This document shows positions 1 to 6,496 of a stretch of DNA of 12,361 nt, one piece after another. Source of the DNA: an uncultured Prevotellaceae bacterium (GTDB lineage Bacteria > Bacteroidota > Bacteroidia > Bacteroidales > Bacteroidaceae); contig CAMJNN010000030.1 in NCBI GenBank assembly GCA_946407325.1, positions 1 to 12,361 of the forward strand, read 5' to 3'. Below the pieces are notes generated by a model. It searched no databases and had not been told where the DNA came from. It was given only the letters and a program-made list of their open reading frames with translations. Position 1 is the stretch's first letter. Each line of letters opens with the position of its first letter. A program made the position numbers and the translations under genes.

Positions 1-386
1 CCTGTCTCGAAGCGACTCTGTTGTTGGTATTTACTACCTTGGGCATCCCACACCTCAACCTGCCAGCAGTATGCCGTCTCTGGCTGCAAGGCCACACCCC
101 TATAAGGAATATTGACCGAAGCCTGACTCTGCACACGACCGGTAGTCCACATCACCTTGCCATCGCTCTCACGGTTCACCGTCAGGCAATAGGCTTGCTG
201 GTACTGTCCCACTGCATCCGATTCCATCACCCAACTGAATAACGGATGGCGGTCTTCAATGGCCAGGGGTTCTACACTGTCCTGCACACGCAGGTTAGTA
301 ATCTGAGTGCCCGCAAAAGACAATACTGGCATCAGTGTCAACAGAGCGGCTGTCAGCCACCCTTTTACTCGAATCTTGAATATCAT
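1..386 (-). CDS. Secreted alpha-L-rhamnosidase-like protein (GH78 type), N-terminal part only
   Basis: The frame is open from the ATG at 386 to the window edge, giving the first 128 residues. Residues 1-25 form a signal peptide: a basic start, a hydrophobic core and a likely cleavage after SFA. The mature part has the pattern of the N-terminal beta-sandwich of Bacteroidales GH78 alpha-L-rhamnosidases: an 'NLRVQDSVEPLAIED' opening, then 'PLFSWVM', 'GQYQQAYCLTV', 'MWTTGRV' and 'YCWQVEVWD'. Such enzymes are exported and remove terminal rhamnose from plant glycans or glycosides. The catalytic (alpha/alpha)6 barrel would lie outside the window, so activity cannot be judged. The gene is transcribed away from the MenD-like gene across a 124 bp gap. 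Family assignment is by remembered sequence pattern and is good but not certain. Confidence 0.75.
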   Translation of the reverse strand, partial: MIFKIRVKGWLTAALLTLMPVLSFAGTQITNLRVQDSVEPLAIEDRHPLFSWVMESDAVGQYQQAYCLTVNRESDGKVMWTTGRVQSQASVNIPYRGVALQPETAYCWQVEVWDAQGSKYQQQSRFET

Positions 387-454
387 ATCGTTTAAATTTG
401 TATTTCTCAAACAAAAGCGATAATTTTACCGCATATTTCCAAAAGAACGAGTTT

Positions 455-466
455 CCCTTTGAAGGG
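455..466. other. Small inverted repeat in the divergent 387-510 gap
   Basis: CCCTT-TG-AAGGG is a 5 bp inverted repeat with a 2-base centre, 44 bp upstream of the MenD-like start. It could be an operator or chance. I found no convincing TAnnTTTG promoter for either flanking gene in this gap, only weak partial matches. Confidence 0.25.
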
Positions 467-510
467 TTACTTATTGTGCAAATGTAGAGAAAATAAAAAG
501 AAAAACAAAT

Positions 511-2154
511 ATGTATAGCGATAAAAAATCTGTCCGTCAGTTGGCTGTGTTACTGAAAGCACATGGCGTAACAAAGGTGGTGGTATGTCCGGGAAGTCAG
601 AATGCCCCGTTGATACAGACATTCCTGCAAGTGAAGAGCTTTATCTGCTATCCCATGAACGATAACCGCACGGCTGGGTTCTTTGCCCTCGGACTGGCTT
701 TGCATGAAGTAGCGCCCGTGGCGGTGGTATGTGCCGCAGGTAACGGACTGACCAACCTGCTGCCGGCTATGGCGGAGGCGTATCAGCAGCAAGTGCCGCT
801 GGTGGTGGTATCGGCCGACACAGTGCCTTCACGCCTAAAGGAGCCGCTATTATTAGATAAAATTGTGAAAAAAGCGGTGAATCTGCCCGAAGTGCAGAGT
901 GAGACAGATGCCTTGACGTGCAACCAACTGATTAATGAGGCACTGCTGGAGAGCAAGCATCATGGCAGAGGACCTGTACATATCAACATTCAGCTGAGTG
1001 ACCCCGCCTTTGGGTGCAATGCCACCGAACTGGAGGAGGAACGGGTGATGGAGCGCTACCAGGGATTGAATATGTATGAACAGGACTACCAGCCGCTGGT
1101 GGAGCGACTGAACCGCCTGAAGAAGCGTATGGTGGTGGCCGGACAGATGAATAACATCTATGAGTTCGACAAGAAGAACGAATCGACGTTGTCGAAACAG
1201 TTTGCGTGGTTTACCGAGAACTTGAGTAATCACACCACGCCGGGCAATCCGGTGCGCAGGATGGAGGAGTTGCTGTATCCGATGGATCTGAAGACGCAGG
1301 AGAATCTGGCGCCTGAGTTGCTGATTACCTTTGGCGGGGCGGTGGTGTCTCGCCGGTTAAAATATTTCTTGCGCAAGCATAAGCCACTAGAGCACTGGCA
1401 TGTATCGAAAGATGGTGAGGTGTATGATGCCTTTGGTGCGTTGACCACTATCATCGAGATGGATCCTTTCGAGTTCTTCGAGAAGATAGCGCCGCTCATT
1501 GAGGATGTACCTCCACTCTATCCCCGTCAGTGGAGTCAGCTGGAGGAGAAGCTGCCTGAGCCTCGTTTCCCGTATTCTGAGATGCAGGTGGTGGGACAGC
1601 TGATGGCAGCCCTGCCTCAGGGCTGTTCGTTGCATCTGGGCAATAGTTCAGTTGTACGCTATGCGCAGTTCTTCCCGTTGCCTACGGATGTAGAGATACA
1701 GTCGAATATGGGATTGGAAGGCAGCGAAGGGGCTTTGGGCACAGCACTGGGCTATGCTACGGCCAGCGAAAAGATTAACTACATGGTGTTGGGTGACGTG
1801 AGTTTCTTTGGTGGCATGAATGCCTTGTGGAACAGTGCTTATGGCTCTAATGTGCGTATTATGGTGATTAACAATGGTGGTAACGCACAGTTGCAGACGT
1901 TGCCCGGCTTTACGCCTGACGAGCGTGCTTTGCGCTTTGTTACAGGGACTCATCAGGCTACTGCGCAAGCTTGGGCGGAAGACAGGGGCTTTACCTACCT
2001 CTCTGCTCATGACGAGACTGAATTACAAGCTGCCTTGTCTGCCTTTACCCAGCCTGATATCACGCGTCAGCCGCTGTTGCTCGAGGTCTTTACCGACAAA
2101 GCCGCTGATGCCGAGACTTTGAAGCAGTACTTCAAAGGACTAAAGGGCCGTTGA
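511..2154 (+). CDS. MenD-like ThDP-dependent protein with altered active site
   Basis: The 547-residue protein aligns by eye over its full length with MenD (SEPHCHC synthase, menaquinone pathway; usual length about 550). The pyrimidine-binding domain spans roughly residues 1-180, a central domain follows, and the pyrophosphate-binding domain spans about 355-547. That last domain keeps the cofactor signature: GD at 428-429, NNGG at 454-457. It also keeps GNSSVVR at 377-383, the equivalent of E. coli S391/R395. Hallmark residues are changed elsewhere. The PGSR arginine is Q30, the catalytic glutamate of the DER motif is N52, the SGT motif reads AGN (77-79), and the ADRP arginine is T104. The loop carrying the essential glutamine is shortened around 105-115. 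The NRG arginine is M400, and the usual IF after NNGG is Q460-L461. No other men gene is in the window. I therefore call it a MenD paralogue of unknown function and give no symbol. It starts at the first ATG, behind an A-rich leader. Confidence 0.8.
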   Translation: MYSDKKSVRQLAVLLKAHGVTKVVVCPGSQNAPLIQTFLQVKSFICYPMNDNRTAGFFALGLALHEVAPVAVVCAAGNGLTNLLPAMAEAYQQQVPLVVVSADTVPSRLKEPLLLDKIVKKAVNLPEVQSETDALTCNQLINEALLESKHHGRGPVHINIQLSDPAFGCNATELEEERVMERYQGLNMYEQDYQPLVERLNRLKKRMVVAGQMNNIYEFDKKNESTLSKQFAWFTENLSNHTTPGNPVRRMEELLYPMDLKTQENLAPELLITFGGAVVSRRLKYFLRKHKPLEHWHVSKDGEVYDAFGALTTIIEMDPFEFFEKIAPLIEDVPPLYPRQWSQLEEKLPEPRFPYSEMQVVGQLMAALPQGCSLHLGNSSVVRYAQFFPLPTDVEIQSNMGLEGSEGALGTALGYATASEKINYMVLGDVSFFGGMNALWNSAYGSNVRIMVINNGGNAQLQTLPGFTPDERALRFVTGTHQATAQAWAEDRGFTYLSAHDETELQAALSAFTQPDITRQPLLLEVFTDKAADAETLKQYFKGLKGR

Positions 2155-2182
2155 ACATGAAAGGCCGAAATGAATGTGTGTA

Positions 2183-2211
2183 GACGGCATATCTGCTTGC
2201 AGTCAGCCGTC
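2183..2211. terminator. Hairpin between convergent MenD-like and Nudix genes
   Basis: GACGGC (2183-2188) pairs with GCCGTC (2206-2211), and an inner CTGC-TT-GCAG (2193-2202) extends the fold. It lies in the 62 bp gap between two converging genes, the right place for a shared transcription stop. No T-run follows on either strand, so it is not a classical intrinsic terminator. Confidence 0.4.
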
Positions 2212-2216
2212 GGCAA

Positions 2217-2756
2217 TTAGATACCAGAGAAGTATTTGAGTAAGGGCACCAGCATAAGCGACTGCACAAAATCACCACGGCGAATCATATCCTTCACTTC
2301 TTCTTGCGAGAAAAGATATACCTCAATGTCCTCAGTGGCATCCAAGTGCTGACCACTGACTTTCTCCACACCCGTAGCCAAGAAGCAATGCGTGAGGTTG
2401 GTAGTGGTACTGGGGTTGGCAGATATCAGCGAGATCTCACGCCATTCGCCGCCACCATAGCCCGCTTCCTCCAACAGTTCGCGCTTGGCAGCCTCAAGCG
2501 GTGCTTCCCCCTGCTCTACTACCCCCGCCACAATCTCGAAGTTGGTCTGTCCCAAAGCATGACGATACTGGCGCACCAGTATCATCTGTCCCTCTTTGGT
2601 GATAGCCGTCACGTTGATCCACGTGGGATATTCCAGTACATAGTACTCCTTATTTATCCTTCCATCAGGCAGTTCCACTACATCGCGCCTAGCAGTGAGC
2701 CAAGGCCTTTTAATGAGATATTCGGAAGATAGGATCTTCCATTTCATGTCTTTCAT
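2217..2756 (-). CDS. Nudix hydrolase, ADP-ribose pyrophosphatase-like
   Basis: This 179-residue protein has a complete Nudix box at residues 78-100: G78, five residues, E84, seven residues, R92-E93-L94, then E96-E97-A98-G99. The two E residues of REx(x)EE bind the catalytic Mg2+. Length and the flanking pattern (a beta-strand region before the box, 'WINVTAITKEGQMILVRQYRHAL', and 'FEIVAGVVE') fit the ADP-ribose/nucleotide-sugar pyrophosphatase branch. Members cleave ADP-ribose or similar X-linked nucleoside diphosphates in the cytoplasm. Substrate cannot be fixed from the sequence. I use the ATG at 2756; a second ATG at 2747 (MKWKIL) is possible. A TAACTTTG -7 box sits 22 bp upstream. The gene appears monocistronic. 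Confidence 0.88.
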   Translation of the reverse strand: MKDMKWKILSSEYLIKRPWLTARRDVVELPDGRINKEYYVLEYPTWINVTAITKEGQMILVRQYRHALGQTNFEIVAGVVEQGEAPLEAAKRELLEEAGYGGGEWREISLISANPSTTTNLTHCFLATGVEKVSGQHLDATEDIEVYLFSQEEVKDMIRRGDFVQSLMLVPLLKYFSGI

Positions 2757-2778
2757 TGCATCCTGGTTTTATTCTTTT

Positions 2779-2786
2779 CAAAGTTA
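2779..2786 (-). promoter_or_regulatory. -7 box of the Nudix gene promoter
   Basis: On the minus strand this reads TAACTTTG, an exact match to the Bacteroidetes -7 consensus TAnnTTTG, and implies a leader of roughly 15-20 nt before the ATG at 2756. No clear TTTG -33 element stands 19-20 bp upstream. Confidence 0.55.
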
Positions 2787-2871
2787 CGGAATTATTCCCC
2801 TATCACGCTCCATTATTTGTTAATAAACATTAAAGAAGGCGCTTTTCGGTAGAATATACGGCCCAGCATGG

Positions 2872-2901
2872 TTGCACATGAAACTTTTATTACTACCTTT
2901 G
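2872..2901 (+). promoter_or_regulatory. Promoter of the outer-membrane barrel gene
   Basis: TTG at 2872-2874 and TACCTTTG at 2894-2901 are spaced by 19 bp, matching the Bacteroidetes TTG-N19-TAnnTTTG promoter. Transcription would begin near 2905, about 35 nt before the ATG at 2940. This decides the start: an in-frame ATG at 2868 lies upstream of the whole promoter and cannot be on this transcript. Confidence 0.75.
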
Positions 2902-2939
2902 CAAAAGTTACAATTGAAACTAACAAAACAAGAACTTAT

Positions 2940-4334
2940 ATGAAGAAAAGCTTTCTCTTAGGACTGTTACTCAGTACCTGTATCATGGCACAAGCCGGTG
3001 GTTTGATGACCAACACAAATTATCACATTGCTTTTGACCGTATGATGGCGCGTGGCGCAAGCTTCGACATCGACGCTATCTTTTCTAACCCTGCCGGTTT
3101 GGCTTGGGGACATGAGGGTTGGCAATTCTCTGTTAACTTCCAGAAGCCTTGGCAGTATCGCGACATAAAAGCTAATGGCGTATTATTTGAAGGTAAGGCA
3201 TCGGCTCCTATCGTGCCAGCCATCTTTGCTTCTTACAAGAAAGACCGTTGGGCCATTTCTACCATGATTGGTATCGTGGGCAGTGGTGGTGCCGTAGAAT
3301 ATAAGAATGGCGTGCCAATGTTCAATATGCTGGTAAGCAATGTCATCAGTACGCTGACTGGTGGATTGTCACAAGCTGTGGGAGGTGCCATTCCCCCTAT
3401 TACTCCTGATCAGTATGGTTTTGACTCATCCATGAAGGGTAAGCAATATATATATGGTGGACAGCTGAACTTCACCTACAGATTTACAGACAATTTCTCA
3501 GGTGCCGTTGGTTTTCGCGCCAACTACTACGATGGTTACTATCGTGGTCATGTAACTGCAAACAGCGATACTAAGGGTACCTTGGCCAACCTAGCACTGG
3601 ATGTTGACCAACGTGGTTGGGGCTTTACGCCTATCATCAGCCTGAACTTCCACAAAGGTCCGCTGACCTTGGCAGCAAAATATGAGTTCCGCACTAAGCT
3701 CCAGACAACAAATAGTACTAATGCTCTGGCTGCACAGATTGATGTAGAGACCATGGTTACAAAGCCTTTGACCAACCTGGTGTTGGCCGGTAAGATTAGC
3801 GCAGAACAGGCTGCAGCTATTGGACAAGGCATCCAAGAGAAAATGGGTGGTGGGTTGAGTGCCTACACAGCTCCTTACCAAGATGGTGTAAAGACACGTT
3901 ATGACATGCCTGCCCTGCTGACTTTTGCAGTGGGTTATGAATTCACCAAGAAATTGCGTGCTACCCTGGAGTATCACTTCTTTGACGACAAGAACGCCAA
4001 GATGGCCAACAACCGTCAGGAAGAACTTAAACATGGTACACACGAGTTTTTGGCGGGTATTGAGTATGACATCAATGATAAATTTACCATCAGTTGTGGT
4101 GGTCAGCGTACAGACTACGGACTGAGTGATAACTACCAGCAGGACACGTCATTTGCTTGTGATAGCTATAGCGTTGGTTTAGGCGGTGCTTGGAACATCA
4201 GCGAGAAGGTTCGCCTCAATGCCGGCTATTTCTGCTCCATCTATTCAGACTATACCAAACCTACTACTTATGGTTCTGAGACATTCTCACGTACGAATCA
4301 TGTGATCGGTATTGGTATGGACTTTAAGTTCTGA
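2940..4334 (+). CDS. FadL/OmpP1-like outer-membrane beta-barrel protein
   Basis: With the start at 2940 the protein has 464 residues. Residues 1-19 are a signal peptide (MKKSFLLGLLLSTCIMAQA) with a likely cut before GG. The mature N-terminus has 'IFSNPAGLAWG' near residues 47-57, the NPA-containing hatch motif of the OmpP1/FadL/TodX family. The rest alternates polar and aromatic residues as in beta-strands, and the chain ends in an aromatic residue (DFKF), the usual barrel-assembly signal. FadL-type proteins take hydrophobic molecules across the outer membrane; the ligand here is unknown. The central insert around residues 150-170 and 245-300 is rich in small residues and could be surface loops. 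The gene has its own promoter and a strong terminator, so it is monocistronic. Confidence 0.82.
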   Translation: MKKSFLLGLLLSTCIMAQAGGLMTNTNYHIAFDRMMARGASFDIDAIFSNPAGLAWGHEGWQFSVNFQKPWQYRDIKANGVLFEGKASAPIVPAIFASYKKDRWAISTMIGIVGSGGAVEYKNGVPMFNMLVSNVISTLTGGLSQAVGGAIPPITPDQYGFDSSMKGKQYIYGGQLNFTYRFTDNFSGAVGFRANYYDGYYRGHVTANSDTKGTLANLALDVDQRGWGFTPIISLNFHKGPLTLAAKYEFRTKLQTTNSTNALAAQIDVETMVTKPLTNLVLAGKISAEQAAAIGQGIQEKMGGGLSAYTAPYQDGVKTRYDMPALLTFAVGYEFTKKLRATLEYHFFDDKNAKMANNRQEELKHGTHEFLAGIEYDINDKFTISCGGQRTDYGLSDNYQQDTSFACDSYSVGLGGAWNISEKVRLNAGYFCSIYSDYTKPTTYGSETFSRTNHVIGIGMDFKF

Positions 4335-4355
4335 TATTCTGAGAAGAAAAAAAAG

Positions 4356-4392
4356 AGGCTCGCTTGGATAGATTCCCAGGCGAGCCTTTTTT
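4356..4392. terminator. Strong intrinsic terminator, probably bidirectional
   Basis: AGGCTCGC (4356-4363) pairs perfectly with GCGAGCCT (4380-4387) and is followed by a T-run to 4392. An A-run at about 4347-4354 precedes the stem, so the reverse strand also has a hairpin followed by T's. It ends the barrel gene and could also stop transcription coming from the minus-strand gene that ends at 4479. Confidence 0.92.
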
Positions 4393-4478
4393 GTCTCAAT
4401 CAAGTTTTTTACCCTTGTTGAATTTTTGTTGTATCAGTCCTCTAGTTTGTAAACAATCAGCTTATTTGCTCTGCTCAG

Positions 4479-5009
4479 TCACGAATGACGGGCATCCAGA
4501 TAAGATGAAAGCTCTGCAACCGAGATGTTTTTGGCAATAATCATACCATTTTCATCCAGTAGATAGTTGGTAAATCCCCTCTTCAGCTTATAATCCTTGA
4601 AGATGCTGGATTTTGTACCGTTTGTATCAACAAAACAGCCGGCACCAACTATACCGTCCTTACGAACCGTTTCACGGAAGATCGACGCATAATCGTCAAA
4701 AGATACGGAAACGAATTCAATCTGTTTCTGGGAATACTCACTGTCGAGCAAGGCACGGTTCAGCTCAATGTTACGCATGCGTGACTGTGCATCGTAAGAA
4801 GCCCAGAAATTAACCAGTACATAGTTGCCATGCAACGCAGAAAGCTTGTTATGTACTGCATTTGCTGCATCAGAGTCATCACCGCTCATCACAAAATCGG
4901 GCGCATATTCTCCAATGCTTAGACCTTCAACAGGTCTGTCTTTTTCAATAAATGATGTCAAGGAACTAATCAATAATACAACAAAAAACCAATTTACATA
5001 ATACCTCAT
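4479..5009 (-). CDS. TlpA/thioredoxin-fold exported protein lacking the CxxC motif
   Basis: From the ATG at 5009 the protein has 176 residues. Residues 5-20 are a hydrophobic signal peptide or anchor (NWFFVVLLISSLTSF). The remainder follows the TlpA/AhpC-TSA pattern: 'GEYAPDFVM' (33-41), 'GNYVLVNFWAS' (61-71), 'EFVSVSFDD' (98-106) and 'FTNYLLDENGMIIAKN' (146-161). Where active members have WCxxC, this one reads Y72-D73-A74-Q75-S76, so both cysteines are absent. The cis-proline position before the 'T-x-Y-L-L-D' strand is F146. The only cysteine in the mature part is C125. It cannot do ordinary dithiol exchange and is more likely a binding or structural protein facing the periplasm. An ATG at 5045 would add 12 residues ahead of the signal sequence and falls inside a leader hairpin, so 5009 is preferred. 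Confidence 0.8.
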   Translation of the reverse strand: MRYYVNWFFVVLLISSLTSFIEKDRPVEGLSIGEYAPDFVMSGDDSDAANAVHNKLSALHGNYVLVNFWASYDAQSRMRNIELNRALLDSEYSQKQIEFVSVSFDDYASIFRETVRKDGIVGAGCFVDTNGTKSSIFKDYKLKRGFTNYLLDENGMIIAKNISVAELSSYLDARHS

Positions 5010-5043
5010 GAAATTCGTTTTAGTTAATACTAAAGTAAGATTC

Positions 5044-5059
5044 AACGGCCGGAGCCGTT
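5044..5059. other. Hairpin in the leader of the thioredoxin-fold gene
   Basis: AACGGC (5044-5049), a CGGA loop, and GCCGTT (5054-5059) form a perfect 6 bp G/C-rich stem with a tetraloop. It lies in an otherwise A/T-rich gap, between the presumed minus-strand -7 box (5101-5094) and the start at 5009. It could be an mRNA-stabilising or regulatory hairpin, or an operator. Confidence 0.4.
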
Positions 5060-5093
5060 CATTCTTATCCTAATTTCTTCACGAAATCGGGTG

Positions 5094-5124
5094 CAAAGTA
5101 AAGGATAAATCCCAATACCGCCAA
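5094..5124 (-). promoter_or_regulatory. Probable promoter of the thioredoxin-fold gene
   Basis: The minus strand has TTG at 5124-5122, 20 bp, then TTACTTTG at 5101-5094, one mismatch from TAnnTTTG. It implies a leader of about 80 nt carrying the hairpin at 5044-5059. Confidence 0.45.
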
Positions 5125-5135
5125 AAATTATGCTA

Positions 5136-5149
5136 AAAAACATGTTTTT
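5136..5149. promoter_or_regulatory. Perfect 14 bp palindrome in a divergent intergenic region
   Basis: AAAAACATGTTTTT is an exact palindrome. It sits between the divergent promoters of the thioredoxin-fold gene and the DEAD-box helicase, just upstream of the minus-strand -33 element. It could be a binding site for a dimeric regulator; chance is possible in A/T-rich DNA. Confidence 0.3.
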
Positions 5150-5197
5150 GACTCCATTATTTTTATCTTATTTAGCAAAAGAGGCTGAAATTTTACC

Positions 5198-5205
5198 TAA
5201 TTTTG
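5198..5205 (+). promoter_or_regulatory. -7 box of the DEAD-box helicase promoter
   Basis: TAATTTTG is an exact TAnnTTTG match, implying a short leader of about 15-20 nt before the ATG at 5227. The -33 region near 5171-5175 (TTTAG) is a poor match. The box rules out a TTG start at 5203, which overlaps it. Confidence 0.6.
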
Positions 5206-5226
5206 CAGGCGATAATAAGCGAAAAG

Positions 5227-6435
5227 ATGAAATTTGAGGATCTAGACTTACATGATGATGTGCTTGACGCACTATGGGATATGCATTTTGAGGACTGTAC
5301 GCCGATACAGGAACAGGCCATACCCGTATTGTTGGAAGGGCGCGATTTGATTGGCGTGGCGCAGACAGGTACAGGAAAGACAGCGGCTTATCTGTTGCCT
5401 GTGCTCGACAAATTAGCTACTGGATCCCTGCCAAAAGATGCCATTCATTGCATCATCATGGCCCCTACGCGCGAATTGGCCCAGCAAATTGACCAGCAGA
5501 TGCAGGGTTTCTCTTATTACATGGATAATGTGAGCAGTGTGCCCATCTATGGCGGTGGTGATGGTGTGGCCTTCGAACAGCAGAAACGCGGACTGACAAT
5601 GGGTACCGATGTGGTGATTGCCACACCAGGCAGGCTGTTGGCACACCTTAGCTTAGGCTACGTGGATCTCTCCAAGGTGAGTTTCTTTATCCTGGACGAA
5701 GCCGACCGCATGCTGGATATGGGCTTTTATGATGACATCATGCAGATTGTAAGCTTCCTGCCTAAATACCGACAAACCATCATGTTCTCCGCCACCATGC
5801 CTGAAAAGATTCAGTTGCTGGCCAAGAAAATACTCGATGACCCTGTAGAGGTGAAGATAGCAGTGTCTAAACCCGCAGAGAAAATCATACAAGCGGCTTA
5901 TATCTGTCATGAGCCACAGAAACTGGGCATCATACTGAGTCTGTTTAACGACACCAAACCCGAGCGGGTGATTATTTTCGCGTCCAAGAAGATCAAAGTA
6001 AAGGAACTGGCTAACGCATTGAAACAAAAAGGACTGAATGCTGATGCGATGCACTCTGACCTGGAGCAATCGCAGCGCGATGATGTGATGTATCGTTTCA
6101 AGGCGGGAAAGATTGATGTGCTGGTGGCTACCGATATCCTCTCAAGAGGTATTGACGTGGATGATATCCGACTAGTGGTGAACTACGACGTGCCTTATGA
6201 CTGCGAAGACTATGTGCATCGTGTGGGAAGAACGGCTCGTGCCAACAATGACGGTCTGGCCATTACATTCGTGAGTGACGATCAGCAGACAGAATTCAAG
6301 AAAATCGAAGATTTCATTGGTAAAGACATCTATAAGATTCCTGTTCCAGCAGAGCTGGGAGAGACTCCTGCCTATCATCCAAAGACAAAGAATCACCAAC
6401 CTGTCACACAGAAAAAGGGTTCGAAAAGAAAATAA
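5227..6435 (+). CDS. DEAD-box ATP-dependent RNA helicase, RhlE-like
   Basis: From the ATG at 5227 the protein has 402 residues and every core motif. The Q motif starts with F3 (FEDLDL) and includes 'CTPIQEQAIP' (24-33). Motif I is AQTGTGKT (45-52), Ia PTRELA (80-85), the GG motif 109-111, Ib TPGR (133-136), II DEAD (157-160) and III SAT (188-190). Motif IV is around VIIFASKK (248-255), V ATDILSRGID (301-310), and VI HRVGRTAR (331-338). The two RecA-like domains are followed by a short basic tail from about residue 385 (ending KKGSKRK) that probably helps bind RNA. Such helicases unwind short RNA duplexes during ribosome assembly and RNA decay, often in the cold. It is a single-gene unit converging on the lipoprotein gene. 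Confidence 0.95.
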   Translation: MKFEDLDLHDDVLDALWDMHFEDCTPIQEQAIPVLLEGRDLIGVAQTGTGKTAAYLLPVLDKLATGSLPKDAIHCIIMAPTRELAQQIDQQMQGFSYYMDNVSSVPIYGGGDGVAFEQQKRGLTMGTDVVIATPGRLLAHLSLGYVDLSKVSFFILDEADRMLDMGFYDDIMQIVSFLPKYRQTIMFSATMPEKIQLLAKKILDDPVEVKIAVSKPAEKIIQAAYICHEPQKLGIILSLFNDTKPERVIIFASKKIKVKELANALKQKGLNADAMHSDLEQSQRDDVMYRFKAGKIDVLVATDILSRGIDVDDIRLVVNYDVPYDCEDYVHRVGRTARANNDGLAITFVSDDQQTEFKKIEDFIGKDIYKIPVPAELGETPAYHPKTKNHQPVTQKKGSKRK

Positions 6436-6496
6436 TCTTCATGAATAATGCCAACATCGAACAATAGCTTGCTGTCAGCAGTTGCCTATCTTAATA

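Noticed and set aside
21..242. Plus-strand open frame near the window start
   Set aside because: It is antisense to the rhamnosidase-like reading frame, which has a signal peptide and family motifs.
451..480. Promoter for the MenD-like gene
   Set aside because: TTTG at 458-461 has no TAnnTTTG at proper spacing; the nearby TTATTGTG is too close and a poor match.
853..1233. Minus-strand open frames inside the MenD-like gene
   Set aside because: They lie wholly opposite a full-length conserved gene and show no domain, signal or promoter.
2979..2981. Cysteine in the barrel signal peptide (LSTC) as a lipobox
   Set aside because: Threonine before the cysteine is poor for signal peptidase II, and AQA-GG gives a good signal peptidase I site in a barrel protein.
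3591..4043. 150-codon minus-strand open frame within the barrel gene
   Set aside because: Antisense to the barrel sequence and without recognisable protein features.
5203..5226. TTG start adding eight residues to the helicase
   Set aside because: The TTG overlaps the TAATTTTG -7 box, and the Q motif begins right after the ATG at 5227.
6465..6485. Possible terminator hairpin between helicase and lipoprotein genes (TGCTG/CAGCA)
   Set aside because: The loop would be a single base and there is no T-run, so it is not a credible hairpin.
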